Shown: positions 17,040 to 29,534 of the stretch, in pieces | How the letters are laid out: the number at the start of each line of letters is the position of its first letter | How positions within the stretch are numbered: position 1 is the first letter of the stretch | Assembly: GCF_900496995.4 (NCBI RefSeq) | Contig: NC_044029.1 | Span: 15,252,001-15,316,000 of the forward strand | DNA length: 64,000 nt | Source of the DNA: Aquila chrysaetos chrysaetos | Lineage: Eukaryota > Chordata > Aves > Accipitriformes > Accipitridae | Direction: 5' to 3' | The notes under the pieces: generated by a model | What the model was told of the DNA's origin: nothing | The model's input: the letters and a program-made list of their open reading frames with translations, nothing else | Databases searched by the model: none | Program-made: the position numbers and the translations under genes

Positions 17040-19875
17040 AAAAAGGCTCAAAGTACAGCAGCTGCACGAGTGGCCATCAGCCACCTCACGCCAACCACAG
17101 GCTGCCGTATTTTTGAGGAGAGGAACAGCACTTGTAGAGTTGTTTTAAACAATGGCATGTCCGTATAGATTTAGAGCTCCTAGGCTCTCTTCCTGTAGAA
17201 ATGAACCCAGCTATTTATTCCTTGCTACTCCTATAACCACTTTTTAATGCAATTAGCTTTGCTGTTGGGGAAAATGAAATACATCTATTCTCTCCATTTT
17301 TTCTCTATTTAATGAAAAGTAAAATTTTCCTTTGTGAAAGGTTACCTCTAAGAAAGGTCCTGTCCTGCTCATCACAACTGCCCTAAGAGTTGCAAGGGGA
17401 GGAACTAAATGTCTGGGTAGCTATAGGCATTTTCAATAAAAATTCACAGTGTGAGAATGCAGGGCAAGCACACTGGCTGCAAATTTCACTGAAATAATGA
17501 GCATTTAAAGTAATTAGCAATACTAACTTTTCAAACATCACGTTAAAACTTCGGCATTCAACATCCCATTTGCGCCCCTCAGATCTGTTCTTTCAGGCTG
17601 TGGGACAATTCTGGAAAACAATACTGCTTTGATTGTTTTAGGATATTCTTATTCCTCAGGAAGCTACAGTTTCTGAGGGGGATACAAAGGGAGGTTTTGT
17701 CTGGCTTCCAATGAAAGCTCAGAAAGCTGAAGCAAAATTATTCACCAGAGCATTGACTGAAAATTATAATATTTATGGGCAAATCTCCCCAAAATTATCT
17801 CCAACTACAGTCATCTGGGAACTAAGCAATTTTCTAGGTCTTCTGTATAGTTGTTCCACTTTACGTTTTGAGCTGGGAAATAACACCCGCACATCCCAAA
17901 AGAAGTAAAACTTGAAAGCGTTACTGTTACTTTCAATTCAGGTTGATTCTATAAACCTGAAACATGTTATTCAGGATATGCTTTTGTCACGGCTAAGTGA
18001 CTGCATTCACAACCCACAGATGCCTTGAGGCACTCCTGCGGCTGGAGTCGAAGAGTATTTTCCAGCCTTAGTCTTCATGATGGGTGGAAGACACCCCTTT
18101 CTCCTTCATTTCTTTGGGGTGCAGGAAGCAAAGCAGAAGAGAAGAAACTGCCTTCATCGACTGTCACTCACCCAGTCAGTCTAACACTCTCCTACCATGA
18201 GAATACTAACTAGTAGTATCTTGGCCAGGAACACCTTTATTTTTTCAAAGGTTGCATTTAAAGAAGCCTAATAAACAGTTTCTGGCTGTCTTTCAGACCT
18301 GGAGGCTATGAACCTTCGTTTATTATTTATATGATACTATTATCATCCTTTATTTTGCAGGTGTGACAACTCCCCCTGTGCCAAGAAGATCGCTCCTCTT
18401 TTCCTCTGGTATTGAAAACATTCCTGAGTGCACGAAAGAGAGAAAACAGCGAAGGCAATTCTACGTTCAAACACACAGAAACGTTCACAAGAAACATCAT
18501 CATTAAAGGAAGATCTGGAGCTACTGGATAAATTCCCCACTACATGTTCCCTTCTAATCTGGCAGTTCTGACTCCAAATCCTAGAGAAATAAAGATCTAA
18601 TGAGCCACATGTAAGTACCTGGGAGGCAACAGTCAGATCAGTAGCAAAAGCTTGATGATGTGCAGAAAATAAGCAGCTTTGCTCCAGCTTGGCCATGTTC
18701 TGTGGATGGGCTGATGCCCTCCTAGGTGACATTAATGAACGGGCAGGACAGTAACCAAACATCACCGCCCGTGCTACCGATCTGCAGAGAGCATCCCTCA
18801 TTTCCAGTGTGCAGATGCAAGTGCAATCACTGCTCGGATGGCAGAGCACCTACAGCAACAAGTGTTACTCCGCCATCTCTTATTTTACCATTTCACTGTA
18901 GTAAAGCAGCAGGAAATGCCGTGACAATTCTGCACACCATTCATGGGGAAGGCTAACTATGACTTATTTTACAAGTGAAGTGCTGTGGAGTGGCTTTGGC
19001 AAACTGCTTAGGGTGTGCCTATACAAATCCTGCAACACTGTTCGCTGCAGCTTTGTTATTTCTTAGTTCTGTTGAGCTAGATAACCACTTCATCTGCCTC
19101 TCACTTGATGTCAGCCTGCCCCAAACGTTCCTGTTCGGTTTGTGATGGACAGCTGAACACTTTGCCAAGATTATAAAAAAAAAAGTATGATTCTTTAAAC
19201 AAGCTTTGTGAAGGACAAAGATGTGCTGGAAACACCAGCAAAATTGATTAGACTGTCTGTGGGTTATTTCAAAGTAACTACATAGCAGGAGCAATAAAAT
19301 GCAAATTCAGTGACAAGGATGCGCCTCTCTAGTGTTTAAGGAATGACTCCAAACAATAAGACGGACTGGCAGGAACAGTGAGAGGCATGAGGATTTCAGC
19401 CAGACAGCTTTCACTGCCAAACTGTGGCAACTCCAGTTCCACTGGTATCAACAGAATGGGAAGAAAAGAGATCGAAGAATTAAATGGCCACTAAAGACAA
19501 GATGAAAATAGGCTAGTACTTGTTAAAAATGCAAATTTAGAATTAATAGAGGACAACAAGGAACAAGAACAAGTGAATGATCTAGAAAATGGCATAGCAG
19601 GAACAGGACAGGATTTAGGAGTACCAAAAACTTCTCTATTGGAAATATCTGACTAGACTATGTACCCCAGCTGATGACAGGATCCCCAGGAGGCTGCAGC
19701 AGGGAAGGTAATTGCAGTCAATGGACTAAAAGCTAATGCCACCATACAAACCCTGTTAAGACCCCATCTGGAAAAGCGTGTGTGTTTCTGTTCAAGGAAT
19801 ATATATTCTCTCCTGTTATAGGAAAAATGAACTGAAAGGCAAATATGCAAGAACAGGCCAAGTGGGTGTAATAGT

Positions 19876-20467
19876 CTGTCTGTCCTGGTTTCAGCTGGGA
19901 TAGAGTTAATTGTCTTCCTAGTAGCTGGTACGGTGCTGTGTTTTGAGTTCAGTATGAGAAGAATGTTGATAACACACTGATGTTTTCAGTTGTCACTAAG
20001 TAATATTTAGTCTAAAGTCAAGGATTTTTCAGCTTCTCATGCCCAGCCAGCGAGAAAGCTGGAGGGGCACAAGGAGTTGGGAGGGGACACAGCCAGGACA
20101 GCTGACCCAAACTGGCCAAAGGGGTATTCCATACCATGTGACGTCATGTCCAGTACATAAACTGGGGGGAGTGGGGGCGGGGGGATCACCGCTCAGGGAC
20201 TAACTGGGCATCGATCAGCGGGTGGTGAGCAATTGCATTGTGCATCATTTGTACATTCCAATCCTTTTATTATTACTGTTGTCATTTTATTAGTGTTATT
20301 ATCATTATTAGTTTCTTCTTTTCCATTCTATTAAACCATTCTTATCTCAACCCACGAGTTTTGCTTCTGTTCCCGATTTTCTCCGCCATCCCACTGGGTG
20401 GGGGGGGGAGTGAGTGAGCGGCTGCGTGGTGCGTAGTTGCTGGCTGGGGTTAAACCACAACACTGTC
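19876..20467. repeat. 5-bp target-site duplication CTGTC flanking the solo LTR
   Basis: CTGTC occurs at 19876-19880 directly before the LTR and again at 20463-20467 directly after it. The match is perfect and is the footprint of integrase-mediated insertion. Confidence 0.85.
19881..20462 (+). mobile_element. Solo LTR of an avian endogenous retrovirus (582 bp)
   Basis: A complete LTR with TGT...ACA ends: it opens TGTCCTGGTTTCAGCTGGG and closes TTAAACCACAACA. The interior has AGTACATAAACTGGGGGGAG as a possible TATA-like region, a T/A-rich TATTATTACTGTTGTCATT stretch, and ATTAAACC, a plausible poly(A)-signal variant. No internal retroviral genes are next to it, so it arose by recombination between two LTRs. 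I recognise this as a family found in very many copies in bird genomes. The plus orientation is assigned from the TG start and the order of promoter-like and poly(A)-like parts. Confidence 0.9.
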
Positions 20468-23400
20468 CTAAAGAAGGCAAGAGCCTCCTTAAACAAATTT
20501 ACCAAAATAAAGGCAGAGGAAGTATTAACTAGTTGTTGTTAATGCCTTAAGGGGTTAAGTACAACGGGAAGGGAAATAACTAGAGAGAACAGTATCGGCA
20601 CAAGATCAAATTAATATAATCTAGCCAAGAAGAACTTCAGGTAGTAATTTACATCCTATCAGGTTGTAAGATAAATCTCAGAAGGGGTTATAAGACACAG
20701 CTGGCTGCACCAGGATGGGACTGAACTTCATGTCCTAGGTGGCATTTTCCAGTCTGTATTGCTACTTTGCTTTCTCTTGTGGCCTTGCAATGATGTATGC
20801 AAAGCTAAAAGACACCCACCCCACTCCCAGCCCCTTTTACCTTTACTTTGCTATGTTGGGGATGAATTGTCATAGAGAAGACTGCTATGGGAGAATGAAA
20901 AAATAACTTCAATTTTTTTTAAAACTTCATACAAAGATTGGATCACCAAGAGAATACTTAATGGGTTCACTATCTGAATATTCACAGGCTTGAACATTGT
21001 TACCAGCATGGAAGCACATTTAAAAAAAAGAAAAAAAAGAAAAGTGGCAGAAGTAGAGAAACTGGCACTGGATGCGTGCTCTATGCCTACTGAAATAAAG
21101 GAAATCACCTCAAATGGAGTAGTCTTCAAAGCAGTCACTTTCAGAGTCACAAGTAGGTTGTGGCACAGGGCCAGCTACAGCAGAAAACCTTTCTAGGTAC
21201 AAGTGGAATGAAAAAAATCTGCGTAACAAAATGACATGGGAAGGACTGGAAATGGATGGGACTGTTTGAACTAGACCGCGTTACCCAGGTTCCTGTCTAT
21301 AGCAAAGGGCTGGGAGTGCCCTGAAGCACACAGGTGCTGAACCTGCTTCTACCAACCTATTTGGGGGGCTGCTGCACCCGATCTGCCACCACGATGTAAC
21401 TGCCGAGCCCAGCCTCTGCCCAAGTGTGCAGTTTAGCTGCAGCTTTACCATACACCACTGTTACAAAAGAAGTGAGCCGTGCACAGGCAAGCTGGCTGCT
21501 CCTCACAGGGCTGAGTCCTTCACCTGCCAGCCGCCTTTACATTTCACAGCTCCTTCAGACGGCACATGGATACTGGCATAGTCGATAAATAAAGAGCAAC
21601 TTCCAACCCTCAGCAAAATTACCAGGTGCCTCAGCATCCTTACCCAGGTTAGCTCAATCCAAGATTTAATTCCAGAATTGTGGTTTTAAATTTGCCAATT
21701 TTTTCAAGTTAAAAAGAGGTGGGAACATTTTTATTCTTTGTAAGGGTATTACATACAATCTCACAGGACTTGACCTTGCAGAAGTGTCACGTAAGACTTT
21801 CCTCAGACTTCTTCCAGTCCTGGAAAGGACAAACCTGAGTGGGGGAAGAGGCCACCTGCTCCAAGGATCAGGCGCAGCTGGAGGCAGCGCAAACCTGGCT
21901 CCAGCAATGAATGCTATACCACCACCTCTCTTGCTAGCCCTGATGGTTTTAACAGACTATTAATTTAATTTGGTGGTAACGCTTCTTTGGTTTTGGCAAC
22001 TTGCCAGTTTTCTAAATAAAGACTTGAATTTTCAGAAACCTTCCCTTCTGCTTCAGTAATGCACCCAAGCCCCTCAGTTAAAAATCTGAGCCAGTTATTG
22101 CTGTAATTATAACCAAAAAAATGCTGGAGGAGGTTATAACGTAGAGGTTAAGAGTTTTATTTCTAAATTCATTTTGAGTAAAAGGCATAAAATTACTTTT
22201 TTAATATTATAAATAACTGAATGGAACAGTCAAGGGATAACTTAAAATTAGGAGGGCACAGTAGGGATCCCACATGACAGAAAAAAAAGTTATTTTTCTG
22301 AAGTATTATACTGTTACCACTGTGAAAGAAACACTGAGAAAATTTTCCTGGACTCCAGCTGAGATGGAAGCCAGCCAGCAGATAGCTTTAATCATCATGA
22401 AGAATTTATACTTACACAGAGAAGTTCAAAATACAGCTTTGCTTGTAGAGAAAAAGGCTAATCACTCTCATCTGTTTTTACAGCCGCTAATAAAACTTTG
22501 GCCTTCTCTGACCCTTTTCATTCAAAGTACTTTATGTATTAACAAAAGAACCCACCACACAATTTAGATACGACTTCCAACAGTTTCCTCTGCAGGGCTC
22601 TGTTGCCCGTTCTACACCGTTCACCATTTTAGTTACCCTTACACTACAGGTCTTTGAGAAAATGGGGGCTGTGGACCTACATCTTGCAAATATTCCAGGC
22701 TGAATGATTTAGGAAAGTGAGAACTGCAGTTTTAATTACGTATAGGCTCCAATTAACTTTTTGAGGTAGGAGCCCAAGTCCCTTACAGCTTGACCCATGA
22801 ATGAGGATTCTGTTTGGGATGAATGGTCACTGTTTTCATCCCCTCCCACCAGTGCGGAGCTGTAACACATCCAGGCAGAGCCACGGATTTTTGAAGCGAA
22901 GCACAGCCTGCAGACTGTAAAAGGTGGTGAGGGTGGCTGCCTGTCTGTCAAAAAGAAGGAGATGTCCAAACAGGGAAAGGGGATACCAGCAAGCTCTAGA
23001 AACCAGTTTTAAGCATCAGTTTAACCATTCTGAAATACAGTAACTGTCAAGCTCCCTGGTCCTTCAGAGGCAAATGCTGCCTGTTCCACACGGGAACCCA
23101 CCCATCTTCTGCTGGGTTTGGGAGATGCCTTCAACGACAGCCAACATTTTCTCTGCCTGTGTGGACCGTATCCTCTACTGTTTTCAGTGTCAAAGAAAGG
23201 CTTCTGAGCATTAAAGTATTTCTTTCACTCTGAGTGTATTATATAGGAAAACACGCACAGGAATTTAAAGAGCAGCGCACTCAAAAGGCATTCAAGATAA
23301 TATGCAGAAAATAAGGCAAGAAACACGGGCTTTTTCATGAGGTGTCAAGGCAAGGACAAAAAAAAACCCCAATACAGCTTGTTATTTTGTGGAAAAAGGG

Positions 23401-26400
23401 GAAGAAGCAACTGCCATCTTCTTAAATTTAGGGCAGTTGCAAATTATCACATCTAGTTCTGCTGACAAAGCTCAGAATTCATAAGGAGGTGGGTATGTGG
23501 GATAAATGACCAATGTGTGGATATCACAGTAATTAGACAAAGAAGGGTCGCAGACATCAGAATTCATGAGATGATGAGTGAAGCGGAGTTTTTTTCATGC
23601 CGCTAGATGGCACGAGGAGACCCTTTTCCACCACTTGTACACATCTGCACCATTTTGAACATATCCTTTCTTGTGCGTGTGACAGAACACCTAGGGGCCA
23701 GATTTCACCATTAATATACAGGATAAGAAGAGAAAATCTACTCAATGAGTGCCAGTGCTGAGTAGATTAAAGTGTTTTGGAAAAAATGTTCAGCAAATTT
23801 TTAAATGTATTTATTTATTTTTTAAAAACCACCTGTTTACACTGGGTCATTTCTGTAAAATTGGGAAACACTGTTTGAGAAGCAATTAACTCTATTTCCC
23901 ACTTACACAAAGGCCACAAGGTATACAAGACTTACAACTGCTGCAGTCTGATGGGAAGCAGAGTGATAACAATTTTCTGCAAGTCATTCAGAAGAGATGG
24001 ATAAACAGATAATTAAAAGGGATAGCAACCTTCTACCCACAGCAAAAAGACCTGTATTTCTACAAATAAAAATGGTCTGCGATTGTTTTTCACACCATCT
24101 CTCCAGGAGCAGAAAAAGAGCAGAGTAAGAAAGGTAGAAAACTTTTGATCAGCTCCTTGAATACCACATACTTTGTGTCTCAGCACTAAGAGCATGAACT
24201 GACCAGCATCTCACCGTTTTCTGTAATATTATGCATTATGTTACATGAATAAAAGAGAAGAGTTTCTTCTCTGGCTCACTTCCAGCTCAAACTTAACCAG
24301 CAAAAATCTGCCCAGCACAAAAAACCTTAACCCGTTTCATTTAGCACCAGCCCTTCTCCCTCCCTCAGCCCAGGGACAGCACCGCACCGCTCAGCTTGCA
24401 ACATCCTTGAAAACAAAACGTGCTGCCCTGCCGTAGCTGCCACTCCATCAAACTGCTTCTGCACCTTTCACAAACCCCTCCTTTCATCTCCAGCCTAAGA
24501 AAGGAAATATATTCCCACCTCACTCTCACTTTGGCCTGTTGCCTCTCTAAAGGCTCTTGGACATCTCCCAACAAGTTACTTCTCTTGGATGGGGAGCAGG
24601 CTTATCATCTCCCTCTTTGCAGCCATTTACTCACATTTTTCAGAAGCAATCACCTCCCTCTCTATCTTCAAAAAGGTAAAATAGATAAAAATGCAATGTG
24701 ACTGATACATTTTCTTCCTCTTGCAGTCCCAGTTAATCTGTCCAGCTCTTACACGACAAACTGTCCTGAGCAGCAGCGGCCTCACCTTCATCAGACATGA
24801 ATGAGCATCAACTCTTTAAAATTAAATTCTTCACTATGTTTGGAGTGATCTATTGTTAGCCAAGATGCATTCAGAAAATCAAGTAGTGTTGTGCTTTAAC
24901 TACTTCAGGATACGCCAAACCCACTGTCAGAGGCATTGAGTGTGGAGACTACATGCCTCTAACAGCTATGCTACTGGGTGGTTATCTTTGGGAAAATGCA
25001 GAGGTTAACGTGGCAAACATCTTTTCTCAGTTGACTGTTTCCAAGTGTGATGCTACAGGCCTTTAAGAGGACTCGGGTAATTCCCAACGCAAAACAGAGG
25101 TTCTGGCCCCATAATTATTAAATCAGTGTTTCCTTGCCTGGCATGTCATGATTTGTTATAGTCTAGCATTTCAGGGTAAGTTGGGCATAAAGACACTCAG
25201 GTGCCTACATCTGATTTTCCTGTAGCAATGTTTCTAAAAAAGGTATCTTTGTGAGCATAAGGTACACATATACCTCTGCCTTCCTCTCAGCCTGCACTGG
25301 ACAAACTTACCTTCCACAGCTTCATACAGACTTTGCCTTGCCGATTCTGGCGTTCGATTTGCTTTCTGCTGCTCCTCTCTCTTGCAACTTACCATCTGCC
25401 CTGGACCAGCTGCAATATTAGGAAAAGGTTTGAAAGACAAACCAGGGGAGAATAAAAAGGTAGAGAACAGCGTTAATACTCTGAACCCGAGCATCTCTTC
25501 CCACCCCAAACATAACAGGGGTCAAAAAGGACACTCCCAACTGCTTACTCCATGTCTGCTTCCCAGCAGGTGCTTAGACGTCTTTCATTTCCATAGAGAC
25601 AAATTTTAAGAACTATAAGCCTCTCCCCGATCAGGAACACTCCTCTAATGACAGGAAATGAAGCAAGGCGAGGGCTTTGCAAGAGGAGAAAGTTCAGCAG
25701 TGCCTTCAGGGAGGCTGGGTCAGAACGGGTGCAACAGCAGAAAGGAAGACTTTCTCTTTGCATAAAGACATCCTGGGGACATCGCAGTCCCCCTGCCTGG
25801 GCTGCGAAACCCACAGCAGAACATCTGCACAAGAACTCGGGAGCTACCGCACAGCAAGTTCCTGCAGCCCAGAAATCTCCCTGCGATTGCGACTGGTGCA
25901 AGAACACACGGCTCACAGAAGTGACTATTTCAGGCTCCCCTGCTAAACCCCACAAAGGCCTTCCACCTCCCTCTCCTGCCCAAAACCTGCCAGTCAATAT
26001 TAAGGGCCACACAGGGATGTTACTCAGCCAAGTACAGCTGTGCTCAGGAACAGGTTTAATCCTGATGTGGTTCATTTTGGGTTTTGGATAAGGATAAGGT
26101 AGGTGGGAAGCCAGTCAGCCTGCAGCAAGAGGTGGCAGAGAGGAGGCTTCTGCACCAGTTTCCACATTGCTAGGCACTGGAGGGAGGAACAAGCAAGGAT
26201 AATAATCTTCTGCTGAAGCCTGGATTCCAGCAAGATGTCTCCCCTCCAGCTCACCTCAAGCTCTGGGCCTTCCCATCTGCAGCAGCTACAGAGAAGGCAC
26301 TGAAAAAGGTTGGAGGCAAGGTTCTTGGAAGTAGAATTGCACAAGAAACAGTTTTCCTAATAAGCATTATCAAATTATTTCCTTGACTCCAACTCAAGGG

Positions 26401-28180
26401 ACGGTATTTTCCCCAGAGAACTTATGTGGAAGGAAAAAACCCAGAGTACTCAGAGTGCTTACCTTCCTCATTCTTCTGATACCGTTTCAAATCATACCTC
26501 GGTGATCTGGCATCCTGGTTAGTTGGCCTACGCTCAAACACTTAGACAATGAATTCATCCAGGTACTACTGAATCCTCGCTGTGTTTATCTTAGAGTATA
26601 CATCCTATGTTTTCGGGGACAGGATGCTTTACAATTCTCTCCCATTCAGCAATGGGAACTGCTGAACACCCTAACCTGGAGGAAAATTGCAACAGGATAC
26701 TTTAAAAATCAAGAGTTAGCAATGATTTTCCCCTGTGCTCTCCACCCAGAAGGAAGCCTGGAGTCCCCCGAACCCCACCAGCCACAGCCCAACACTCCTT
26801 CCACCTCTGTCCAAACCTTCACTTGGTCAATGAAGCCAGGCTACAACAAACACGTCGTTAAAAACTTGGGTTAACTGCAAAATTCAGACACAGTGCAGTA
26901 AATAATCAGCAGCCAAGTTAGTTTTGCTATCCTGTTGCTTGCTATTTTGAACAATTAATGTCTGAGCCCTTTAAAATAAGTGAATGTTATTTTCGTTACT
27001 ACAGGTTTAGAGCACTAGCCAGAGAAATTTGGGTTCATTTTCTAATGAGCTTTTTGTTTCCTCTACACAGACCTGTACAATCACCCACCTTAGTTCATTC
27101 AAAAATCAGGTTTAAATTAAATCATGGATGTTGTGATTTTCCAAGCCAATCAGATTGCATTTCAGTCTTCTTTTTGAAGCTATAAATATTAGAAAAAAAA
27201 TATTTTTCCCAAATGAAAGCCAGCATTCTCACATAATCTCAACATTGCCAAATGCTGGAGGCTTGTCACAGACAAACGTTGGAGCCAACAACACTGCAAA
27301 ACGGTACCAGCAATCTAAGATGGTACAACAGATAGAGCTCATTTTGCGCTACAGTAAATGAACTTCAACAAATACTACGAATGACGGAAAGTTCACCACT
27401 AGCATGGCAGAGTATGGCAACACTAATGACTTTGTATATCACATACAGATGTGTGTTTTATGTAATGCAATGTTCCGATTTAGCAGCAGAGTAAAACATT
27501 TGCTGATGAAACCCCAGTGCCAAAAGTAGTTTTACATTGTTGCAGGAAGGATACTGTCATTGGTACCAGACCAACTGTCTGCATGAGATGAGCTGACAAC
27601 AGTTCAGCCTGCCGTACAGCTGTTTTACCACCGCTGTGTTTAACACACACATGCTTTGTAATGATTAACATTTGCCAGATTTAGTCAACTCAAGAAGCCA
27701 GATTAAAATAAAGTTTTATCATCACTGGTTTAACGCCTCCTATCTAGCAAGGCCACAGCTCCCAAACATTAGTACACTAATGTTTGATTGTGAAAATGTA
27801 ATTTTAAGAGACTGAAATTGCAGCATGCTTTTGGTTTTTTCCTTCAGTTGATGTATTACACATGGATCGCTGCATTTTACAGAAATGATGCCTGACCAAA
27901 AAAAATGCCTGACCAAAAAAAAAAAAAGGTTGGCTTAAAATAAGAAAAGGTCTGCACTTCTCACTAATTTTAAACTCTGCAAAAAGTCTTTAAAGATCAG
28001 ATGAGGACAAGAGCTAGTATGAACAAAGCTGTTTCTAGATTCAGAAATAATTACAGCACAGAATCTAGCTATAATAACATTAGAATGACCACGCTGTTTT
28101 AATGTCTGAAAATTTGAAGACTCTGACAATAACGAGCACTGCAAAGATATTAGACATGCTGAAATGAAGACAGACAAAAG
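20468..28180. other. Intergenic between the solo LTR and the CPSF6 3' end
   Basis: Mixed AT-rich DNA with moderately GC-rich patches at about 24340-24560 and 25640-26330. No exon chain, RNA gene or further recognisable repeat is seen. A CTCF-like motif is at 23600-23614. A short duplication of TGCCTGACCAAAAAAA occurs at 27888-27927. Confidence 0.5.
23600..23614 (+). promoter_or_regulatory. Possible CTCF-binding motif
   Basis: CCGCTAGATGGCACG fits the core of the vertebrate CTCF consensus (CC-N-C-YAG-R-KGGC-R) closely. It lies between the two genes. Binding cannot be judged from sequence alone. Confidence 0.35.
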
Positions 28181-28203
28181 TATTTTTTAATATAAAAATG
28201 GTC

Positions 28204-28209
28204 TTTATT
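28204..28209 (-). terminator. CPSF6: Candidate distal poly(A) signal, AATAAA
   Basis: Minus-strand GAAGAAATAAAGACC, followed by a U/GU-rich stretch (TTTTGTCTGTCTTC) about 35 nt later. It is the last well-formed signal before the intergenic part, so it may mark the distal end of CPSF6. Confidence 0.4.
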
Positions 28210-29482
28210 TCTTCAATACAAGGCAAACTACTATTGCAGTTTAAGACCAACACAAAAGTTGGACAGCAAATTGCTTAACAGTCTCCTAAAGGCTGAAAAA
28301 AAAGAAACCCATGAAAGCTAAAAGTTACGCAATATTTCAAGTATAACATCTAAAAAAGATGAAGTGATCCCTAAACTTATAGATTAACTAAATACCTCTG
28401 CTGAAAATGTATTAAAATCCACATTTGCTAGGATACCATCTTACCTTGTTGAGAAATATAGGTCTCCAGAAACTCAAGTATTCAACAGACTCTTTGGCCT
28501 GCCAGTATCAGGAAACTGTTTACTATATATATATATAAAATCCTTTGGAGTCAGGCATTCTGACAGGCATCTATTTCCTTACACTTTGCATTGCAATTCT
28601 GCATTCCAACTTAGACAAGCCCCCCTCCTGTATTTCAAAACCATTTCTTGAATAGTTTACTCATACATCCTTGTGCAAAATGGGAATCAGGAAACAGAAT
28701 GGTACAGGAAGACAATACAGCCTTTTGTTTAGAAAGTCAGCAGTGCTGGTAATCGTCATAAAAACATTAAGGTTTAGCAAATAGGAATGTATTTCACCTT
28801 TAAAACGCTTGGGTTTTTTTTTTTTTCCTTTTTTTAAAATATTTTAAAAAAGGACACCTGCAGTAGTAAGGAAACTGAATTTGCAATCACTTGTATTTAT
28901 AAAAGCGCACACATTCCTCATTTTCTTACATTTGAAGATCAAGGGAATGTCTGTTTCATAATGTAATAATAATATGCACAGTTTAAAATATTTTCTATTA
29001 CAAAATACAGTATACAAGAGGGTGAGGCCAAAGTCTATCACTTGAATACACTCCAAAGTGTTAGCACTGAATCATGTAAAAATCACATTACATGGTATGA
29101 ATAGATGGGAATTTTTACAACTTAAATGCTCCGTTTCATTGGGATCAAAGGTATACTGTTTACTATTTTCAAAAGACTTCAGTAAAACTAGTGTATTTCC
29201 AAAGAAGCTTTAAAAGATTTAAGCATAGGCGTAGGTCATACCAGAACCTAGAACCCACTGCAATAACTGGGGCTATAGAAAGGATTCAAGAACTAACATG
29301 TGCATAATATACAAATAGAATGAGACGCTTTATCATATTTTGTCCAACATGGGGGGAAAAAAAAATCCCACGAGAACATCAAATTGAGGAACTTCTACGC
29401 TCCAAACTGCTCCTTAGTAATTCATCCTCTAAAGCTAAAATGAATCTGAAAGTACACAGCATGTCAGATCTTAAGGGGGGTG

Positions 29483-29534
29483 GGGGTGGGTGGGGGAAAC
29501 AACAGAAAGCCACCTCAACACCCCCACCCACCCC
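29483..29534. repeat. Inverted repeat with 14-bp G-rich/C-rich stem
   Basis: GGGGTGGGTGGGGG (29483-29496) and its exact complement (29521-29534) are separated by 24 nt. The G arm extends to 29475 and makes four G runs of at least three separated by single T, a perfect G-quadruplex motif. Confidence 0.85.

Larger units (their letters stand above)
15576..19880. other. Intergenic, YEATS4 upstream side, where LYZ is expected
   Basis: Contains the second CR1 (15911-16170), a GC-richer stretch at about 16420-17110, and otherwise ordinary AT-rich sequence. In chicken the lysozyme gene ends just upstream of the YEATS4 CpG island, in the same orientation. I searched this interval by eye on the minus strand for lysozyme exons (the ILQINSRWW core, the WVCAAKFES core and the C-terminal GCRL end) and saw none. 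Confidence 0.5.

Noticed and set aside
21911-21935. RWW-like codons on the minus strand, considered as a lysozyme ILQINSRWWC remnant
   Set aside because: The residues before it do not match the conserved core, and the following cysteine spacing is wrong.
23600-23660. Second TGG-TGG pair on the minus strand, also tested as lysozyme exon 2
   Set aside because: No match to the conserved residues on either side and no splice sites around it.
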